A stretch of 64,000 nucleotides of DNA from Carettochelys insculpta (taxonomy: Eukaryota; Chordata; Testudines; Carettochelyidae), in NCBI RefSeq assembly GCF_033958435.1, contig NC_134137.1, positions 111,424,501 to 111,488,500 on the forward strand, in the 5' to 3' direction. Below, piece after piece: positions 57,728 through 64,000 of the stretch (position 1 is its first letter; the number at the start of each line of letters is the position of its first letter). The notes beneath the pieces were generated by a model. That model searched no databases. It was not told the DNA's origin and saw only the letters and a list, made by a program, of their open reading frames with translations. Position numbers and translations under genes: made by a program.

Positions 57728-59070
57728 ATCTATGCTGGTGACAATGTACAAGAAAGGAAGTGCCTTGGAGTGCAAGAACTACAGAATGATTGCCCTAAGG
57801 ATTCATCTAGGCAAGGTGCTGCTGATGATACTAGCAGAGAGACTGAGATCTCAGGTAGAAGAACATCTAGCGGATAATTGGTGGGGATTCAGGAAAGACA
57901 GAAGTACCATACAGCAGCTACTGGCACTAAGATTGATAGCAGAGAAAGCTCAACAAAAGAACAAGCCCATCTACAATTGCTTCATTGATTTTCAGGAGGC
58001 ACTTGACAGCATAGATCAGAAAGTGACTTGGGCAGTGTTGGAGTCGTACAGCGGGGATAGCAGACTGATACGGTTGTTGAAGGACGTCAATGACAGTGTG
58101 GAGGCAGCAGTGAGAACGTGCAGAGAGTTGGAAAGTTGGTTTAGAACAATCAGAGGCATGAGACAAGGAGATCCGATATTGCCAAGTATCTTCATCAGGC
58201 ACCTACAGAGAGTGATGGACAAGAACAAGGAAAAGGTAGAAGGGATATTCATACGTGGGATGAGAAATAACAACTTGAGGTTTGTGAATGATATAGTTAT
58301 CATCGAGGAAGATGAAGAGAAGCTAGTGAGAATGGTGCAGGTGCTAAACGAGGAAGGGAAGTGGTACAGACTGATTATGGACATCAATAAAATGAAATCA
58401 ATGGTATTTTGAGGTAAGGAAAGAGGAAGAAGATCAGTGTAGATGGGATCAAACTGAGAACAAAGAGAAGTCCACATATTTGGGGAGCAACAGGACTCAT
58501 GATCTAGACTGTAAGAAAGAAATAACGTCTAGAATAGCAAACGCAAACGCAAGAGCAAGTTTGAAGGCAATGAATAAGATCTGGAAAAGCAAAGTGATTC
58601 ATTTAGGAATGAAGCTGAGTGTCTTGAAAATGTATGAAAGGTGTGAGACATAAGTGATAATGAAAGATCTGAAGAGAAGGAGATTGGCATTTGTGAGGAG
58701 TTGTTATGGAAAGATCCTGAGAACAGGATGGATGCAGAAGGTCGCCAACAAGGAATTACATGGGAAGATATAGCTGAAAGAGAACCTACTGCAGCAGGTT
58801 ATACAATGGAAGCTACAGCTATTCAGGCATATTTGCACAAAGAACAATGAATGAAAAGTCAAAGACTTGGTATTCGGCATACTGGCTGGTTTGAATAGGA
58901 GAGGCAGACCCCACAGAGAATGGGTAGATGATATATTAGATTGGTGCAGAGCTAATCCAAGAAACTAAGCCGCTCTGCACTGGACAGGGAAAAATGGAAG
59001 GACATAGTAAGGGACGCATCAGATACCAACAGGCGCTGAGCCCATGGTTGTTGTTGATGATGATGGTGAG
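57728..59070 (+). pseudogene. Non-LTR retrotransposon fragment with reverse transcriptase
   Basis: From 57738 the frame reads YKKGSALECKNYRMIALRIH, WWGFRKDRSTIQQLLALR, FIDFQEALDSIDQK, SWFRTIRGMRQGDPILPSIF and NLRFVNDIVIIEEDEEKL. These match reverse transcriptase blocks, with the YADD box changed to FVND. It is open to 58412. Beyond that the frame is broken, with GRPHREWVDDILDWCRA near the end. It finishes in TTG and GAT simple repeats near 59060. The clade is not assigned. It is dead, given the mutated catalytic box. Confidence 0.8.
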
Positions 59071-59074
59071 AGAG

Positions 59075-59155
59075 ATAGGTTGTCCTGTGAGTGCAGGGGA
59101 ATGGACTCAATAACCTCTTGAGGTCCCTTTCTGTTCTATGAGATATGTATCTCTC
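59075..59155 (+). mobile_element. 3' tail of the interrupted SINE
   Basis: gcaggggaatggactcaata, then acctcttgaggtccctttct and ttctatgaga match the Cry I/CR1-like 3' end pattern. It lies directly after the LINE, as expected if the LINE split the SINE. Confidence 0.5.
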
Positions 59156-59652
59156 CATGTTTCTAAGGGCCCTGGCAATTCCTCCATGTCCCTTCCCAGT
59201 TATGCAACATATTTGATTATTCAACCATCAGTCAGTCCCAATTATGTCAAATTACTGAGATTTTACTATATTCTCCTTTCTTGTTGTTGAGCCCTTACCA
59301 TTTGTATTTTTCAAACTCATCATGAGCTCTAGATACTAATTTTTATTTTTAAATGAAAGCTAAAATTCTCATGTAATCCTAGGACTCCAAGATGTGGGAC
59401 TTTAAGGCAAGCTTCAGATATTGAGAGCTGGCTAAAGGAGAACACTTGGAGCATGGGCCAGTCTTCACTGTGGTTTACCCATCTATCAGCCTGATTTATA
59501 CAGTAACAGCTTAGTGTACTGAAACTACTGAAGGTAGCAATCTCTTTCAGCCTCAGGGGTGCAAGATAAATTATCCGAGCTATGGAGGATTATTTAGACA
59601 TGTCAAAAAAGTCTCCCAATTTTTATGCTTACTCTAAAACTGTGTGGATTAT

Positions 59653-59812
59653 ATTTCCACAGGAGAGAAAAAAGCCACAAATTTACAAATTGAGGTCATT
59701 CAGTTCTTAGTTCATATCAAATTATAGTTGTCTCAACTATACCTTGCTATGACCTAAGAAATGAATGACCTCAATTAGTAAATTTGTGGGTTTTTTTCTC
59801 TCCTGTGGAAAT
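59653..59812. repeat. Near-perfect hairpin, 78-bp arms, 3-base loop
   Basis: atttccacaggagagaaaaa at 59653 is mirrored by its complement ending at 59812. The centre is tatagttg-tct-caactata. A few mismatches occur toward the middle. It is probably a foldback MITE. No duplication could be identified. Confidence 0.8.
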
Positions 59813-61070
59813 GCTTAAACACAGCACCATTGCAAACTGTCCTATGTAAAACTTTACACAGATAAAACTAGGCCACCTCTTCCTCTTTTATGTATATCTT
59901 GATATGAAATCAGCAGTATAACTAGATAATTTGAAAATTTAATAGAACTTTCCTTCTGAATTTACTCAGTCAGATCCCAGTGAAGCTCTGACCCAGGAAA
60001 TGAAATAGAGAAAGGAAGGATATAAACTGTATGGAGATGTCATATTTTGCAATTTTCTTGTAACAGGTGCTCTCAAAGCGCACATTGCCTGAGGAAAATT
60101 CATCAGCCTCCTGTAACAATAAAGAGCTTTATTATGATAAATACATAAATTAAGTTATGATCTCAATAAGTACTGAAATTAACTATTTTTTCTGGGAAAC
60201 TCAATCTGCATCAGCAATTTTTGCAAAATGAGGGCATGTACTACATATCTCATTCCAAAATAATCAAATTGTCTCTAATAAATAATAGAGGCTTGAGTGT
60301 AGAGAGAAATGATAGAGTTTGTTTGGACTGTAATAAAGATAAATGCAGGACTTCATGTATTTAAAATAAACATTTTTGCTCTATAATGCAACACACATTA
60401 TATGCAATACATGCAGTGTCAGACTGATAGATAGCAAGAAAGACCGAGCTACTGTCAGATTGAATGAACTCAGCAGCATTTCTCAAAATTCATTACCTGT
60501 GTTAAAGTGGTAAGAATTCTGGCTGCCTGTTTTCTTTTACGTACACTAACACAATTTGCACTAAAAATCAATGGGCCAAATTCTGATTATATACACACTT
60601 GCTCAGTCCAATTTATTTCCAAAGACTTGCATGAATGTGAGTGGTGGCAAACTTTAGTATTCTGGTTTGTTTCTTACAGTGACTTTCAACCAGATCAGAC
60701 AGGCTAATTTATTGATTAGAGCTATGAGCATTAGATACAAATTATCACAGCTTATTTTTAATCATTTAAGTAACACAAATAATTTATTTCTCTCTTTTTT
60801 TTTGGGGGCAAAAACATTTATCTTCAGTGTTGCAATTATTTCCAGAAAAGGGCACTAAATAAAGCTACCAATTTAAAATATTGAATAAAATATAGATTTA
60901 CAGACAAATTGTAGCTTATGAAAAGAAATGTTTGTGTCTCCTTCAGGATCCCATTAAAATTCTGACTGTCCTTTTGGGTTTTATTACAATTTATGTTGGA
61001 ATGTATTATTAATATTAAATAAAAAATATTACCATTAAATATATCAAACACTGCAATAATAAACTACAAA
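59813..61070. other. No recognisable feature
   Basis: AT-rich, nothing supported. Confidence 0.35.
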
Positions 61071-61781
61071 GGCCGCGTCTACACGTGCACGATATTTCGA
61101 AGTAGCGGCGCCAACTTCGAAATAGCACCCGTCACGGCTACAGGTGTTGGGCGCTATTTCGAAGTTGAAATCAACGTTAGGCGGCAAGATTTCGAAGTCG
61201 CTAACCCCATGAGGGGATGGGAATAGCGCCCTACTTCGACGTTGAACGTCGAAATAGGGCACGTGTAGCCAATCCACGTCCCGCAACATCGAAATAGTGG
61301 GGTCTGCCATGGCGGCCATCAGCTGAGGGGTTGAGAGACGCTCTCTCTCCAGCGCCTGCGGGGCTCTATGGTCACCGTGGGCAGCAGCCCTTAGCCCAGG
61401 GCTTCTGGCTGCTGCTGCTGCAGCTGGGGATCCATGCTGCATGCACAGGGTCTGCAACCAGTTGTTGGCTCTGTGGATCTTGTGTTGTTTAGTGCAACTG
61501 TGTCTGGGAGGGGCCCTTTAAGGGAGCGGCTTGCTGTTGAGTCCGCCCTGTGGCCCTGTCTGCAGCTGTTCCTGGAACCCTTATTTCGATGTGTGCTACT
61601 TTGGTGTGTAGACGTTCCCTCTCAGCACCTATTTCGATGTGGTGCTGCCCAACGTCGAAGTTGAACGTCAATGTTGCCAGCCCTGGAGGACGTGTAGACG
61701 TTATTCATCGAAATAGCTTATTTCAATGTCGCTACATCGAAATAAGCTATTTCGATGTAGCGTGCACGTGTAGACGTAGCC
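61071..61781. mobile_element. 711-bp deletion derivative of the copy 1/2 Harbinger, TSD AAA
   Basis: AAA occurs at 61068-61070 and 61782-61784. It has the same length and internal junction region as 14857-15567, with ends ggccgcgtctacacgtgcac and complement ggctacgtctacacgtgcac. It carries the transposase-side CCCTTTAAGGG block and no coding sequence. Confidence 0.85.
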
Positions 61782-61843
61782 AAAGTAATGTTAGTTAGAC
61801 TCACATTAAGGATAGAAATGCATATTCAGAAATATCACTAATA

Positions 61844-62609
61844 CAGGATGAACCTCACTAATCGAGAACTCTTTCAGCCTGAAAACTCCATTATCTGGCA
61901 TGATTTGAGTTAGCTGGACATCCACTTATTATGACTGCGTCTGCACTAGGCCCCTCCTTTCAGAAGGGGCATGGTAATGAGGGATTTCAGCAGAAGCTAG
62001 TGAGGCACTGTCATGAATATGCAGCATCTCTTTAGCATAATGGCACCTGAGCACATTTTGAAAGTGCCACTTTTGGAACGCACGCCCCGCATGTAGATTG
62101 GGGCTTTTTGAAAGGACCTTTTGATAGGACTCCTGGACTTAAAAGCCCCTTCTTCCTAAAACCAAATAGGAAGGTAGGGCTTTTGAAGTCTGGGGGGGTT
62201 CCTTTTGAAAGGCCCCTGTCTACATAGGCAGTGTGTGTTTCGAAAGCGGCACTTTCTAAACATATGCAGCCACCATTATGCTAATGAAGAGCTGCATATT
62301 CATGGCAGCGTCTCATTAGCATCATTACCATGCCTCTTCCAAAAGGAGGGGGCTAGTGGCGACACAGACTATGGGTCTGGCCAAGTTTCCTGTTGTCCTA
62401 TAAAGTTTATTTACAGCCACCAGTCCTGGCTCTCAGTGTTCTGTGGTGCTATTTAGCTGTAATTTACCTGTAAATGTCTTCTAAGATCCCAGCAAGCAGT
62501 GGAAGTGTTGGTTATATGCCAGAAAATATTGACCTCCTGTCGTCTGGAAAATCCTCTCATCTGGCATTGGTCAGGTCCTGAGGGTGCTGGACGAGAGAGA
62601 GTCAACCTG
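61844..62609. mobile_element. Tigger/pogo-like element, TA flanks, hosting a MITE
   Basis: Left caggatgaacctcactaatc, right complement caggttgactctctctcgtc. TA occurs at 61842-61843 and 62610-62611. It contains a nested MITE at 61933-62369, without which it would be about 326 bp. Confidence 0.65.
61933..62369. mobile_element. Harbinger-like MITE nested in Tigger-like element, 437 bp, TSD TAT
   Basis: Left gactgcgtctgcactaggcc, right complement gtctgtgtcgccactagccc. TAT occurs at 61930-61932 and 62370-62372. The internal layout matches 22739-23155 (CATGAATATGCAG and CATTATGCTAATG). Confidence 0.7.
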
Positions 62610-62704
62610 TAGTAAATTATTAAAATATGGAAAAATGGACCTCAGACCATTGATTAATATGGTGTAAGAGTATAAAACTCCATAGTAGCCATTATTCCCA
62701 AATA

Positions 62705-62859
62705 CAGTAGGGTCTCAACATTTGTGAGGGAACCCTCATGAACGTTGAATTTCATGAATATGGTGCCAGTGCTCCTGCCTGGGGCCTCGGGGAAGTGGCT
62801 ACTCCAGCCACTCACAAATAATTGAATTCCGTAGGTTCACAAATATTGAAACTCTGCTG
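62705..62859. mobile_element. Short Tigger-like element, 155 bp, TA flanks
   Basis: Left cagtagggtctcaacatttg, right complement cagcagagtttcaatatttg. TA occurs on both sides (62703-62704 and 62860-62861). Confidence 0.65.
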
Positions 62860-64000
62860 TATACTATTTAACTTTATTCCCAATGGATGGTATTTCTCAA
62901 CTAGTATTTTTGAAATCTGAGGAATAAGATAACATTTGAAAAAATGAGATGGGATGGAAGGTAATAAGTGGGTATGTAAGAAAAAGCCCTGAATATCGGG
63001 ATTGTCCCTATAAAGTCACAAAAAATACACTGTGTTTACCAGTGATGAGCATGTATTAGATACGTTCAACCCTCTTTCATCTGACAATCCTGGATTTGCA
63101 GGATGAAAGATTTTACCATGACAGGGAGGGAGGGGGATGGGACTAGGGTGCTCACCTGGTGGTCCACATCCCCTGCTGCTCCCACACACTGTTACTGGCT
63201 GCTATGGGAGCAGTGGGGAAAAGCCTCCAGCAGAGGGTGTTGTTGCACTGCTGTTCCTTCAGATGGGGGATGGGGCGTAGCAATCCACAGAGTTGCTTCT
63301 ACCTGTGTTTGCCATGAACTACGAGGGACACCTGGTCTGTGGAGGTTATAGAGTATATAAATAAGAAAAGGCTGTAATGCAAGACTTCTAGGTCTGCAAG
63401 AAATGTAGGTTGGCCATAGAAATCACAGGCCTGAAACAGGTTGATGTGACTATTGACAAAGAGATAATCCTGTACAAGTAAAATGTAAAATCACAGTAAA
63501 AGATGGGTTAAGGGGACGATGATCTGGACACTGTACAGTAATAGACTGGAAAACACTTTGCAACATATCGGTTACTGTCACAAGTAACACTATCATAGTA
63601 ACATCTTGAGAAACTGCAAAGGCAGCAAGTTACCATAGTAACTCAATGACGTTAATGCCAATGAATGTAAGGGAAACTAAGGAGTTCAACTATGTAAAAC
63701 ATGGCACCTTGTAATCCGTGGATGTACAGATAGGGAAAGGGGCTGAGACGATTATGCATAAGCATTAGATTCATGGGGCATCAGTATAACCTACTATAAT
63801 GGCTGTATGTAGGCCAGCATTCCTGGTGAACAGGAGATGCCAAGATGACTGTCACAGGTAATGGAATAATGATACGACAGTGCCAGGAAATGTAAGTGTT
63901 GCCAGTGCTAGGGTTAGGTGTTGTGTTACCTACCCCTTCTTCCCAAAGCCCCACACCTTCCTGGAGCAAGGAGTTGGGACCCCCTACCCTTTCCAAGGGC
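62860..64000. other. No recognisable gene
   Basis: A possible Tigger-like half-terminus (gttcaaccctctttcatctg) lies at 63065. Otherwise nothing supported. Confidence 0.3.

Larger units (their letters stand above)
56832..59268. mobile_element. Tigger/pogo-like element containing a SINE and a LINE
   Basis: Left cagtaaaaccctcattatct, right complement tagtaaaatctcagtaattt. TA flanks both sides (56830-56831 and 59269-59270). Its own GC-rich interior forms inverted arms at 57213-57393 and 57538-57727. A tRNA-derived SINE and a LINE fragment lie inside. No pogo transposase frame. Confidence 0.6.

Noticed and set aside
59653..59812. microRNA precursor
   Set aside because: The stem is too long and too perfect, and the 3-base loop is too small for a canonical precursor. 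A foldback MITE is more likely.

Overview
The window is AT-rich vertebrate nuclear DNA with no host gene that I can recognise. It carries CR1-type LINE fragments ending in ATTCTRTG-like repeats, a tRNA-derived SINE head resembling the turtle Cry I type, hAT and pogo/Tigger-like elements, and very many PIF/Harbinger-type elements. From recollection of these repeat families, a turtle (Testudines) is the best guess. No search was run, so both the species and the family names are inferences. It reads as intergenic or deep-intronic sequence.

The main content is a PIF/Harbinger transposon system. Two large copies lie about 1 kb apart. The first (25843-30413) is flanked by GAA target duplications. 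It carries an uninterrupted DDE transposase reading frame with one probable 105-bp intron, and a convergent Myb/SANT-like accessory gene. The second (31449-35718, duplication CTA) is in the opposite orientation and has lesions in both genes. A related third family (51466-54227, duplication TTA) keeps a Myb-like gene but has lost the catalytic transposase exon. Short non-autonomous relatives with the same ends are scattered throughout: 14857-15567 and 61071-61781 (both 711 bp), 54740-55427, and more distant MITE families at 2267, 3525, 6037, 14547, 17816, 22564, 25214, 37037, 39407, 42090, 45245 and 61933. In most of these, six bases precede a GTCTAC-like core and a 3-bp duplication flanks the element.

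The rest, left to right: 0-13 kb holds a Tigger-like element inside an older repeat, several foldback MITEs, a LINE C-terminal fragment, a hAT-like element and a decayed Myb-type transposon gene. 12.8-14.1 kb is a CR1 fragment within a large inverted duplication. 14.5-25.5 kb is mostly nested MITEs and bare sequence. 25.8-35.7 kb is the two Harbinger copies. 37-45 kb has a MITE with an internal minisatellite, a solo LTR and a CR1 copy interrupted by a hAT MITE. 45-51 kb has a decayed coiled-coil frame and CR1 debris. 51.5-54.2 kb is the third Harbinger. 56.8-59.3 kb is a Tigger-like element containing a SINE that appears to be split by a LINE. 61-63 kb has more MITEs and Tigger-like elements.

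Functionally, the only plausible working unit is the transposase of the first Harbinger copy. Its Myb-like partner gene has two inactivating changes in exon 2, while the second copy keeps an open exon 2. The short elements carry the same ends and would be candidate substrates for this pair of proteins.
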